Origin: Streptomyces flavofungini
GTDB lineage: Bacteria > Actinomycetota > Actinomycetes > Streptomycetales > Streptomycetaceae
Assembly (NCBI RefSeq): GCF_030388665.1
Contig: NZ_CP128846.1
Span: 5,530,501 to 5,594,500, forward strand
DNA length: 64,000 nucleotides
Direction of reading: 5' to 3'
The notes beneath the pieces are model-generated. The model was not told the origin of the DNA. It saw only the letters and a program-made list of their open reading frames with translations, and ran no database searches. Positions 26,301-33,926 of the stretch are shown here, in pieces. Made by a program: the position numbers and the translations under genes. Within the stretch, counting starts at the first letter, position 1, and the number at the start of each line of letters is the position of its first letter.

Positions 26301-26875
26301 TCGGCGGCGAGCAGTCGGGCCACATCGCCGGCGTCGGCTTCGACCTCTACGTCCGCATGGTCGGCGAGGCCGTCGCCGACTACCGCGCCTCTCTGGAGGG
26401 CGGGGTGGAGGAGGAGCCGCCGCTGGAGGTCAAGATCGAGCTGCCGGTCGACGCGCACGTCCCGCACGACTACGCCCCCGGCGAGCGGCTGCGCCTGCAG
26501 GCGTACCGCTCGATCGCCTCCGCCGACTCGGAGGCCGACATCAAGGCGGTCCGCGAGGAACTCACCGACCGCTACGGCAAGTTGCCGGAGCCGGTGGAGA
26601 ACCTGCTCCTGGTGGCGGGCCTGCGCATGCTGGCGCGGGCGTGCGGGGTCGGCGAGATCGTGTTGCAGGGCACCAACATCCGCTTCGCGCCGGTGGAGTT
26701 GCGCGAGTCCCAGGAGCTGCGCCTGAAGCGGCTCTACCCCGGCTCGGTCATCAAGGGGGCCACGCACCAGGTCCTCGTGCCGCGCCCGAAGACCGCGAAG
26801 GTCGGCGGCAAGCCGCTGGTCGGGCGCGAACTGCTCGGCTGGGTGGGGGAGTTCCTGACGTCCGTGCTCGGGTAG
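23312..26875 (+). CDS. mfd: Transcription-repair coupling factor
   Basis: The 1187-residue ATPase pushes RNA polymerase stalled at DNA lesions off the template and recruits UvrA. The N-terminal UvrB-like region ([25 protein letters not shown]), the RNA-polymerase-interacting CarD-like domain ([17 protein letters not shown]), the helicase motor with Walker A [24 protein letters not shown] and the RecG-like TRG block, and the C-terminal UvrA-binding domain follow in normal order and length. ATG 23312 starts [12 protein letters not shown]. It is divergent from the antitoxin gene and followed by a hairpin. Confidence 0.97.
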   Translation: [1187 protein letters not shown]

Positions 26876-26910
26876 GGCGCGGCGGCCCCGGCGGGGCCCT
26901 GGGGTCCGGA

Positions 26911-26944
26911 GGCCCGGCGGTGCCCCGTGGGGCGCCGCCGGGCC
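26911..26944 (+). terminator. Terminator after mfd
   Basis: Sixteen-base arms (26911-26926, 26929-26944, one G-T pair) lie 36 bases past the mfd stop, between convergent genes. Confidence 0.75.
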
Positions 26945-26945
26945 T

Positions 26946-26985
26946 TTCGTGGGCTCCCGGACTCATTCGTGGGCTCCCGGACTCA
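26946..26985. repeat. 20-bp perfect tandem duplication ending on a stop codon
   Basis: TTCGTGGGCTCCCGGACTCA is present twice head to tail (26946-26965, 26966-26985). The last three bases of copy two are the TGA of the left-going hydrolase gene, so the gene's 3' end has been duplicated downstream. Confidence 0.9.
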
Positions 26986-28347
26986 GAGGGTGCGCAGGTC
27001 CAGGGCGTCGGCCATGGCGCGGTAGCCGGCGTCGTTCGGGTGCAGGGCGTCGCCGGAGTCGTAGGCGGGCCGGATGCGGTCCGGGTCGCCCGGGTCGGCG
27101 ATCGCGCGGTCGAGGTCGACCACCTCGTCGTACGCGCCGGAGGTGCGGATCCAGTGATTGACCGCGTCGCGCTTGGCCTCGTTGGCCGGGGTGTCGTAGA
27201 AGGAGCCCTTGACGGGCGTCAGGGTGGCGCCGACCACCTTGATGCCGCGGGCGTGGGCCTGGCGGATCAGGGAGCGGTGTCCTTCGATGAGCTTCTTCAC
27301 CGACACCTCGGGGGTGGGTCCGCCGGGGTAGGCGGGCCCGCTGCCGCCGATGTCGTTGATGCCTTCGAGGACGATGACGGTGCCGACGTTCGGCTCGCTC
27401 AGGACGTCCTTCTTGAAGCGGACGAGGCCCTTCTCGCCGGCCCAGGAGCTGTCGTTGGTGACCTGGTTGCCGGAGATCCCGTGGTTGAGGACGCTGCGCG
27501 GCTTCCCGGCGGCGGCGAAGCGCTCGGCCAGCTCGTCGGGGTAGCGGTTGTCCGTGTCGAGAGTGGAGCCGGTGCCGTCGGTGATGGAGTCGCCGAAGGC
27601 CACCACGGAGTCCCGGCGGGCGGTCGTCCGGCCGCTGACCTCGACGCCGGAGAGGTAGTACCAGGAGTCGCTGGTCTCCGTGAACGCGGCGCCGTCGCGG
27701 TCGGCCGTGTGGTCGCCCTGGGCGCGGTAGCTGGTGGCGGAGGAGGTCATGTGGAAGGTGGTGGGTCCGGTCGGCTCCGCCAGGTACAGCGTGACGGTCA
27801 GTGACTCCAGGGCCCGCACCGGGAACGGCACGCTGTCGCTGTACGCGGTCCCGCCCGCCGGAATCGTCAGCGAGCCCTTCTTGCCGAAGGCCAGCTTCCG
27901 CACCGAACCGCCCTCGACCGAGGCCCCCTTGGCGGTGCGGGCGATCGTCGCGCCGCTGATCCGCAGCGGTGTCCTGCCGTACCGGTTCGACAGCTCGACG
28001 CGGGCCTTCGTGCCGCCCTTGCTGACGCGGACGACCTGCCGGACGGAGTGCCGCGCGAAGCCCTGCTTGGACCAGTTGGGCGCGAAGACCTCGGTCGGCG
28101 CCTGCGGCGAGGCGGCCCAACCACCCTGCCAGGCACCGCTCTTGAGAGTGCCGTGTGTGCTCCCGTGCGCGGCGCTCGGGGCCGCGGTGTTCTTGTACGT
28201 GGTCGCGTCGGGCCCGGCCGCCGCGGCGCCGGCGGGGCCGGTCAGCCCCTGCGCGCCGACGACGGGCAGTGCGGCCAGCGTGGCCGTCGCGAGCAGCGCG
28301 GCGCCCGCGCGGCGTGCCGAACCCTTGGACGTGGTGCGTCCCGTCAT
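26983..28347 (-). CDS. Secreted SGNH/GDSL-type hydrolase
   Basis: The 454-residue protein has a signal peptide (residues 1-40: basic start, then AALLATATLAALPVVGAQG and an Ala-rich cleavage region). An N-terminal beta-sandwich-like domain (about 60-215) precedes the SGNH domain: block I VVAFGDSITDGTGS with the serine nucleophile, block III GLNDIGG-like VLEGINDIGGSG with the Asn, and block V DALHPNDAGYRAMAD with the Asp-His pair. Such enzymes are extracellular esterases or lipases that act on acetylated sugars or lipids. ATG 28347 has GGGTGGG upstream; a longer in-frame start at 28398 would bury the signal peptide. Convergent with mfd. Confidence 0.88.
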   Translation of the reverse strand: MTGRTTSKGSARRAGAALLATATLAALPVVGAQGLTGPAGAAAAGPDATTYKNTAAPSAAHGSTHGTLKSGAWQGGWAASPQAPTEVFAPNWSKQGFARHSVRQVVRVSKGGTKARVELSNRYGRTPLRISGATIARTAKGASVEGGSVRKLAFGKKGSLTIPAGGTAYSDSVPFPVRALESLTVTLYLAEPTGPTTFHMTSSATSYRAQGDHTADRDGAAFTETSDSWYYLSGVEVSGRTTARRDSVVAFGDSITDGTGSTLDTDNRYPDELAERFAAAGKPRSVLNHGISGNQVTNDSSWAGEKGLVRFKKDVLSEPNVGTVIVLEGINDIGGSGPAYPGGPTPEVSVKKLIEGHRSLIRQAHARGIKVVGATLTPVKGSFYDTPANEAKRDAVNHWIRTSGAYDEVVDLDRAIADPGDPDRIRPAYDSGDALHPNDAGYRAMADALDLRTL

Positions 28348-28458
28348 GTGTCCCACCCCCGGTTTCCGTGCCCCGTCCGGATCTTCCGGCGAGGTCACTG
28401 CCCTTCAAGCGGAGTGGGGCTCCGGCTATTCCCGGGGGTACGAGGTTCTGGCGGTACG

Positions 28459-28902
28459 TCAGGGGGTGCAGGCCGCCGCGATGGACAGGCTGTTCTCGTA
28501 GAGGTGGTGCCGGGTGATCCGCCCGTCCTCGACGGTGAGCCGCAGCGCGAACGGACCCCCGAAGGACTTCCCCGTGGCCCGCACGATCCCGGACAGGTGC
28601 CCCATGAGGACGGCGTCCCGCCCGGTCACCAGGTACGTGTCCACGCTGGCGCGGGCGTCCTCGGCGACGGTGTACCGCGCCAGGTCCTCGGCCTGGTTGG
28701 CGCACTCGGCACCGGTGCTCCGCGGGCGTATCCACGGGACCACGGGGTTCTCGGCGAGCAGCCAGTCGACGTCGTCGGCGAACAGCTCCGCGAGGCGGGC
28801 GGTGTCGCGTGCGGCGGTCGCGGCGAGGAAGGCGTCCGCGGTCGCCCGGGTGGTGTCCTCGACGGCGGTGGTCGCGGCGGTTCCCGTGGGCGTGGTGGAC
28901 AT
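28459..28902 (-). CDS. SnoaL/NTF2-like fold protein
   Basis: The 147-residue protein has ADAFLAATAARDTARLAELFADDVDWLL near the start, then the strands GRDAVLMGHLSGIVRATGK, FALRLTVEDGRITRHHLYENSL: the cone-shaped NTF2/SnoaL fold. Members include polyketide cyclases, isomerases and ligand-binding proteins; no catalytic set is clear, so the function is open. ATG 28902 has GAGGGAG six bases upstream. It shares direction with the hydrolase gene downstream (111-base gap) and is divergent from the nuclease gene. Confidence 0.75.
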   Translation of the reverse strand: MSTTPTGTAATTAVEDTTRATADAFLAATAARDTARLAELFADDVDWLLAENPVVPWIRPRSTGAECANQAEDLARYTVAEDARASVDTYLVTGRDAVLMGHLSGIVRATGKSFGGPFALRLTVEDGRITRHHLYENSLSIAAACTP

Positions 28903-29152
28903 GGCGGCTCCCTCGTCGCGTACGGCTGGACCTGCTGGTGTGCGGCCCTTGTTGACGTTCCCGAGGATGCCGGGGGAGGGGCGGGGGCGTCGATTACCTT
29001 CCGGGTCATGGCCGGGTGCGCCGCGGGTCATGGCCGCGTCGCCGACGTCGGTCAGGGCCCGTCGACCTGCCGGGAATGTGCGGCTTGCGGGCCGAAGAGC
29101 GATATGGTCTGGACCACTTGGCCGCTACCGTGCGGCCGTTTCAGGGGAGGAC

Positions 29153-29944
29153 ATGACTGTGAGGCTCGGGGACACCGTGACGTTCGGCGGTCCGGCGGGG
29201 AGCGGACGGGGACGGCGGCGGCGCGCGGGCGCGGGCGCGGTGGCCGTCCTGCTCGTGCTCGGCGGCGCGCTGTCCGCCTGCGACGGCGAGGACGGGAAGA
29301 AGGGCGACGCGGGCGGCGCGCCCGGCTCCGGCACCCGGGGCGGTCCCGCGCTCGCCGCCGTGGACTCGCTCACCGTCAAGGGCCGCGCCCCGAAGACCGG
29401 TTACGACCGCGCGCGGTTCGGCAGCCCCTGGGCCGACACCGACTCCAACGGCTGCGGGACCCGCGACGACATACTCAAGCGGGACCTGGACGCCGTGAAG
29501 TTCCGCGGCGGCGACTGCACGGTGGTGTCCGGCACCCTCGCCCCGGACCCGTACACCGGCAAGGACGTGACGTTCACGCGCGGTCGCAGCCGCGTCGACA
29601 TCGACCACGTCGTCGCCCTCTCGGACGCCTGGCAGAAGGGCGCGAACCGCTGGGAGGCCGGCAAGCGCATCGCCCTGGCCAACGACCCCCTGAACCTCCT
29701 CGCCGTCGACGCGGGCCCCAACCGCGGCAAGGGCGACGGCGACACGGCGACGTGGCTGCCCGCGAACAAGTCCTACCGCTGCGCGTACGTGGCGCGGCAG
29801 GTCGCCGTGAAGAAGAAGTACGGCCTGTGGGTGACCGCAGCCGAGCGCGACGCCATGCGGAAGGTGCTCGCGCGCTGCCCGCAGGAGAAGCTCCCGGGCG
29901 GCGGCAACCCGACGACGGCGCCGGAGCGGTTCCGGGCCCGCTGA
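29153..29944 (+). CDS. Putative lipoprotein HNH nuclease (GmrSD C-terminal-like)
   Basis: The 263-residue protein has a basic start, a hydrophobic segment and the lipobox-like VLGGALSAC (Cys about residue 43), so it is probably a lipid-anchored or secreted protein. The core has NGCGTRDDIL, DPYTGKDVTF, then RVDIDHVVALSDAW with the His-Val-Val/Asp-His signature, LANDPLNLLAVDAGPNRGKGDGD and WLPANKSYRCAYVARQVAVKKKYGLWV: the HNH endonuclease family protein common in Streptomyces. It probably degrades extracellular DNA. GGGAGG precedes ATG 29153. A 22-bp tandem repeat lies just past its stop. Confidence 0.88.
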   Translation: MTVRLGDTVTFGGPAGSGRGRRRRAGAGAVAVLLVLGGALSACDGEDGKKGDAGGAPGSGTRGGPALAAVDSLTVKGRAPKTGYDRARFGSPWADTDSNGCGTRDDILKRDLDAVKFRGGDCTVVSGTLAPDPYTGKDVTFTRGRSRVDIDHVVALSDAWQKGANRWEAGKRIALANDPLNLLAVDAGPNRGKGDGDTATWLPANKSYRCAYVARQVAVKKKYGLWVTAAERDAMRKVLARCPQEKLPGGGNPTTAPERFRAR

Positions 29945-29978
29945 GGCGAGGGTGCGGCGCGGGCCGGGCGCGCGGGCG

Positions 29979-30022
29979 GTGCGCGGGCGGTGCGGGTGCG
30001 GTGCGCGGGCGGTGCGGGTGCG
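29979..30022. repeat. 22-bp perfect tandem duplication downstream of the nuclease gene
   Basis: The 22-mer at 29979-30000 is repeated at 30001-30022 and followed by six matching bases. The block is GCGGGCGGTGCG-rich and lies 35 bases past the stop codon. Confidence 0.85.
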
Positions 30023-30097
30023 GTGCGGCCCGCGCACCGTCTCGACCTGCGGTTTCGCCCGTGCGTTAATTCGGTTTCCGGGTCGTGCCGCTGCCGT

Positions 30098-30103
30098 TAG
30101 CGT
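30098..30103 (+). promoter_or_regulatory. -10-like hexamer of the GNAT gene
   Basis: TAGCGT ends six bases before ATG 30110 and no ribosome site is seen, which fits a leaderless transcript. Confidence 0.45.
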
Positions 30104-30109
30104 GCGGGC

Positions 30110-30853
30110 ATGGACCTCACGATCACCTCGCTCGCCGAGCGGCCCGAACTCGCCGACGCGATGTGGGCGATGGACGACACCTGGGCCGAGTTCGTGCAGT
30201 ACGACCCGGTCGCCTGGTCGCTGATGACGCGGATCCCGGTGGAGTGGCCGCAGCACGTCCTGGTCGCCACCGACACCGGGGGGAAGGTCGTGGGGCGGGC
30301 GTTCAGCGTGCCGTTCGCGCTCGGGGCCGAGGGGCGCGGCGAGCTGCCCGGGGGCGGCTGGGACGCGGTCATGCTGTGGGCGTTCTCGGACCTCAAGCGG
30401 GGCCGGGAGGCGGACACCGTCAGCGCCATCGAGATCACGGTCGCCCCCGACGCGCAGGGGCACGGCGTCTCAGGGCGGGTGCTCGCGGCCCTGCGGGAGA
30501 ACGCCCGCGGCCTCGGTTTCGGCGAGGTCGTCGCGCCGGTGCGGCCCAACGCCAAGCACCTGGAGCCCGCGACGCCGATCGAGGAGTACGCGCGGCGCAC
30601 ACGGCCGGACGGCCTGCCGCACGACCCGTGGCTGCGCGTCCACGTCCGCGCGGGCGGCGTCATCGAGAAGGTCGCCCCGGCGTCGATGACGGTGTCCGGC
30701 ACGCTGGAGCGGTGGCGCGCGTGGACGGGCCTGCCGCTCGACGAGGAGGGGCTCGTCGAGGTGCCGGGGGCCCTGGTGCCGGTGCACTGCGAGCCCGGCC
30801 GCGGATACGCGGTGTACGTGGAGCCGAACGTGTGGGTGCGGCACGCCCTGTGA
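30110..30853 (+). CDS. GNAT-family N-acetyltransferase
   Basis: The 247-residue protein has the GNAT core: strands around HVLVATDTGGKVVGRAFSVPF, the acetyl-CoA loop in TVAPDAQGHGVSGRVLAALRE (the Q/RxxGxG/A equivalent being QGHGVS), and a long C-terminal extension with YVEPNVWVRHAL. It is longer than a minimal GNAT (150 residues). The substrate is not apparent. It probably starts from a leaderless transcript. It lies upstream of a decayed region. Confidence 0.85.
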   Translation: MDLTITSLAERPELADAMWAMDDTWAEFVQYDPVAWSLMTRIPVEWPQHVLVATDTGGKVVGRAFSVPFALGAEGRGELPGGGWDAVMLWAFSDLKRGREADTVSAIEITVAPDAQGHGVSGRVLAALRENARGLGFGEVVAPVRPNAKHLEPATPIEEYARRTRPDGLPHDPWLRVHVRAGGVIEKVAPASMTVSGTLERWRAWTGLPLDEEGLVEVPGALVPVHCEPGRGYAVYVEPNVWVRHAL

Positions 30854-30895
30854 GGCGCGGCCCGCGGCCCGTCGTTCAGCGGGTCGAGGCCGCTT

Positions 30896-31075
30896 CGTCC
30901 TGTCAGGGTCGAGGACGTCGCCGCTCGGGGCCGTCGTGTCCACCGGCTTGTCGTGGTCGCCGAACGTTCGCGACCCGGACCGCTTCGCGGTGTTGTTGAC
31001 GATCTTCAGCAGATACGGCCCGCCCTCGGTGGCGACGTAGACCGTGTACACCGTGTACTCGGTATTGGGTACTTG
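30896..31075 (-). pseudogene. Remnant of a lipoprotein C-terminus
   Basis: On the minus strand a 60-codon stretch reads VYVATEGGPYLLKIVNNTAKR...SGSRTFGDHDKPVDTTAPSGDVLD, like the last 50 residues of LppX/LprG-like lipoproteins common in Streptomyces. No start, signal peptide or N-terminal domain lies upstream in any frame. The reading runs on without a stop into the antisense of the GNAT gene. I treat it as a broken 3' end. Confidence 0.4.
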
Positions 31076-31154
31076 CCCTTGCCCTCGGTCCCGTGCGGAG
31101 CGAGGGCCGGAGTGCCGTCGACGGACGCCTGCGCGCCGCGCCACGCGGCCGGTT

Positions 31155-31393
31155 CGACGTCCTTGCGTCCTCGAACTCGCCCGCGCGGACGCCCTCGACC
31201 CCCGGTTCCTCGCCGGATTCCTGCGCGGCACCGCCAACAACCGCCCGCCCGGCAGCTACGCCCCCACCTCCGCCCGGCTCGACGTGCGCCGACTGCAACT
31301 GCCCGCCTCCCGCCCGCCCAACAGCGCGGCTACGGCGAGCGGCTGGTGCGCGGGATGCGCGACGGACTGACCGACGGCCGTGTGTCGCCGTAG
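31155..31393 (+). pseudogene. Remnant of an N-6 DNA methylase C-terminus, frameshifted
   Basis: One frame reads ALDPRFLAGFLRGTANNRPPG and SYAPTSARLDVRRLQLP (about 31182-31300); the next frame continues LPPAQQRGYGERLVRGMRDGLTDGR and ends at TAG 31393. Together they look like the C-terminal target-recognition part of actinobacterial N-6 DNA methylases, where FLAGFLR, SYAST..RLDVRRAQLP, QR.YG and DGLTDG.L.P occur in this order. A frameshift near 31300 and loss of about 20 residues between YGE and the last helix show that it is dead. No methylase body lies upstream. Confidence 0.55.
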
Positions 31394-31618
31394 TACCGAA
31401 GGAGCCGTCGTGCCGACGGAACGGAGCCGCCGGAAGGGTGTCGCCGCAGCGACATGACCAGTACGGCAACGGTTCGGTACAACCCGGGACCGGTTGTCCG
31501 GGTCGGCCTATACGCTCGATTCAGGATTCGTTCGTTCGTCGGCCGTACGCCACCGGGACGCGCCCAAGAGCGCCGCACCGGCAAAGTCGTACGGCCGCGT
31601 CAGGTATCAGGAGCAGCC

Positions 31619-32215
31619 ATGCACGGCCACGGCTACGGGCCGCAGCACCCCCCGGCCCCCTCCGGCGGACCGACGGTGACGCTGCGCGCCATGTTCGTGG
31701 TGCTCGCCGTCGTGACGTGCGGCTTCCTCGCGGCGGCGCCGATGCTGCGGCTGGCGCTCCTGACGCGCAGGACGCGGGACTGGGCGGCGTTCGGGGCCGT
31801 CGTCACCCTCGACGTCGCGGCCGTCGCCTTCGTCGCCAACGACCCGGGCGAGGAGATCTCCACCTGGCGCGGCGAGCTGGGCGTGGCCCTGCTCCTCGGC
31901 ACGCTCGTGGCCGCCGTGACGTACTACCTGATCCTGGAGATCCGCCACTTCCGCCAGGCCGACGCCCAGGCCCGCTTCCTCTACCACCAGACGCAGGCCA
32001 TGGGCTACGCCACCGGCCCCCAGCAGGCCTACGGCTACCCGCAGCAGACCGGCCCCGTCCCGCACCCCGGCCCGCTGCCGTCCGTGCCCGCCCCCGCCCG
32101 GACACCCCCGACACCCCCGCCGCCCACGCGCCCCGCCCCGGCCCGCATCCACCAGGTCCGCGCCGAGCTGGACGAGCTCAGTGACTACCTGCGCAAGCAG
32201 CAGGGCGGCAACTGA
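31619..32215 (+). CDS. Small membrane protein next to a Ser/Thr kinase gene
   Basis: The 198-residue protein has a Gly/Pro-rich start, two membrane segments with a third weaker one (TLRAMFVVLAVVTCGFLAAAPMLRLALL, WAAFGAVVTLDVAAVAFVA and GVALLLGTLVAAVTYYLIL), and a Pro-rich cytoplasmic tail ending in a short helix IHQVRAELDELSDYLRKQQ. It is not recognised. AGGAG is six bases before ATG 31619. Its stop is two bases from the kinase GTG, so the genes are coupled and the protein may be a substrate or membrane partner of the kinase. A TATACGCT -10-like sequence lies near 31507. Confidence 0.8.
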   Translation: MHGHGYGPQHPPAPSGGPTVTLRAMFVVLAVVTCGFLAAAPMLRLALLTRRTRDWAAFGAVVTLDVAAVAFVANDPGEEISTWRGELGVALLLGTLVAAVTYYLILEIRHFRQADAQARFLYHQTQAMGYATGPQQAYGYPQQTGPVPHPGPLPSVPAPARTPPTPPPPTRPAPARIHQVRAELDELSDYLRKQQGGN

Positions 32216-32217
32216 CC

Positions 32218-33750
32218 GTGGCAGGGGGGACGGACCATCGCCTGATCGCCGGTCGCTACGAACTCTCCACGCTCATCGGCCAGGGCGGCATGGGCCAGGT
32301 GTGGACGGCGTACGACCAGCGCCTCGACCGCCGGGTCGCGGTCAAGCTGCTGCGGCCCGACAAGGTCGCGGGCGCCGAGGCCGACGAGCTGCGCCGCCGC
32401 TTCCTGCGCGAGTGCCGCGTCACCGCCCAGGTCGACCACCCCGGCCTGGTCACCGTGCACGACGCGGGCGCCGAGGACGAGGACCTGTACCTGGTCATGC
32501 AGTACGTCGACGGCGCGGACCTCGGCGACCACCTCGCCGAGCACACGCCCTACCCCTGGCAGTGGGCCGTCGCCGTCGCCGCCCAGCTGTGCGCCGTGCT
32601 CTCCGCGGTGCACGCCGTGCCGATCGTGCACCGCGACCTGAAGCCGCGGAACGTGATGGTCCGCCAGGACGGCACCCTCACCATCCTCGACCTCGGCATC
32701 GCCTCCGTCCTCGACACCGACACCACCCGCCTCACCCACACCGGCTCCCCGATCGGCAGCCCCTCGTACATGGCGCCGGAGCAGGCCATGGGCGGCGCCG
32801 TCGGCCCGTACACCGACCTGTACGCGCTCGGCGTGCTCCTGCACGAACTCCTCAGCGGCGACGTGCCGTTCTCCGGCTCCACCGCCCTCGGCGTGCTCCA
32901 CCGCCACCTGTACGAGCCGCCCCTGCCGGTGCGCCGGCTGCGCCCCGAGGTCCCCGAAGCCCTCGAAACCCTCGTCCTGCGGATGCTCGCCAAGGACCCG
33001 CAGCACCGCCCGGCCAGCGCCCAGGACGTGTACGAGGAACTGGCGCCGATGCTTCCGGGCCGCTCCCGGCCGACCGGCCACCCCCTCGACCCGACCCGCC
33101 CGTTCCTGCGCCCGCACGCCCCCTGGCCCGACCGCGCCGCGACCCCCGCGCCCGCCCCGCAGACCGGTCCGCCCGGCCCCGCCCGCGGCCAGGACGTCGC
33201 CGCCGCCGTCGACGAGGTCAAGCGCCTCCTCGGCGAGGGCCGCATCACCCAGGCCGTGGACACCCTCGGCGCGATCCTGCCGACCGCCGCCGCCCAGCAC
33301 GGCGAGCACTCACCCGTCGTCCGCACCCTGCGCAAGCAGTACGCGGCCACCCTCATGGACGACGGCCAGTACCGCCGCGCCCTGCCCGAACTGCGCCGCC
33401 TCGCCGACCAGCGCGCCGCCGAGTCGGGACACGCCGACCCGCAGTCCCTCCAGTTCCGCTACGAGGCCGCCCAGTGCCTGGAGCAGCTCGGCGAACCGGC
33501 GGCGGCCCTCGCCGAGTACCGCACGCTGCTCCCCTATTACGAGAACCAGTACGCCACCGACGACATCCGCCAGTCCCTGGAGATCCGCCGCCGCATCGGC
33601 CAGCTCCTGCTCGCCCTCGGCGACCGCTCCGCCGCGCACGACACGCTGGGCCGCCTCGTCCTCGACGCCGAGCGGGTGCACGGCATCGGCCACCCCTTCC
33701 CCGTGGAGATCCGGCGGACCCTGCAGTGGCTGGGGCAGGTGCGCGGGTAG
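32218..33750 (+). CDS. Serine/threonine protein kinase with C-terminal TPR region
   Basis: The 510-residue soluble kinase has the glycine loop GQGGMG (21-26), Lys43, the catalytic loop IVHRDLKPRN with Asp140, DLGIA in place of DFG, and the SPSYMAPEQ activation end. Residues 270-325 are Pro-rich; residues about 325-505 form TPR-like helices (LPELRRLADQRAAESG..., CLEQLGEPAAALAEYRTLLPYYENQ). No membrane segment or PASTA repeat is present, unlike PknB, so the TPR may bind the signal. It begins at GTG 32218 right after a membrane-protein gene. Confidence 0.93.
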   Translation: MAGGTDHRLIAGRYELSTLIGQGGMGQVWTAYDQRLDRRVAVKLLRPDKVAGAEADELRRRFLRECRVTAQVDHPGLVTVHDAGAEDEDLYLVMQYVDGADLGDHLAEHTPYPWQWAVAVAAQLCAVLSAVHAVPIVHRDLKPRNVMVRQDGTLTILDLGIASVLDTDTTRLTHTGSPIGSPSYMAPEQAMGGAVGPYTDLYALGVLLHELLSGDVPFSGSTALGVLHRHLYEPPLPVRRLRPEVPEALETLVLRMLAKDPQHRPASAQDVYEELAPMLPGRSRPTGHPLDPTRPFLRPHAPWPDRAATPAPAPQTGPPGPARGQDVAAAVDEVKRLLGEGRITQAVDTLGAILPTAAAQHGEHSPVVRTLRKQYAATLMDDGQYRRALPELRRLADQRAAESGHADPQSLQFRYEAAQCLEQLGEPAAALAEYRTLLPYYENQYATDDIRQSLEIRRRIGQLLLALGDRSAAHDTLGRLVLDAERVHGIGHPFPVEIRRTLQWLGQVRG

Positions 33751-33926
33751 CCGCGCGGGTGGAGGAGAGGGCGGAGGGTGCCCCAACTCGCGGCGAATCG
33801 TTGGTTTCGGCGAATCCCCCGAACGAAGTTCGTGGGGAAGGGTGGCCGAGCCGACCACCACTGCCTACCATCGATCACCGCAAGACTTTGTGCAGCGAAG
33901 CACAATCTCTCCACCGGGAGGCCCAC

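Noticed and set aside
23213..26767. An 1184-codon minus-strand frame opposite mfd
   Set aside because: A GC-driven shadow of mfd with no family signature.
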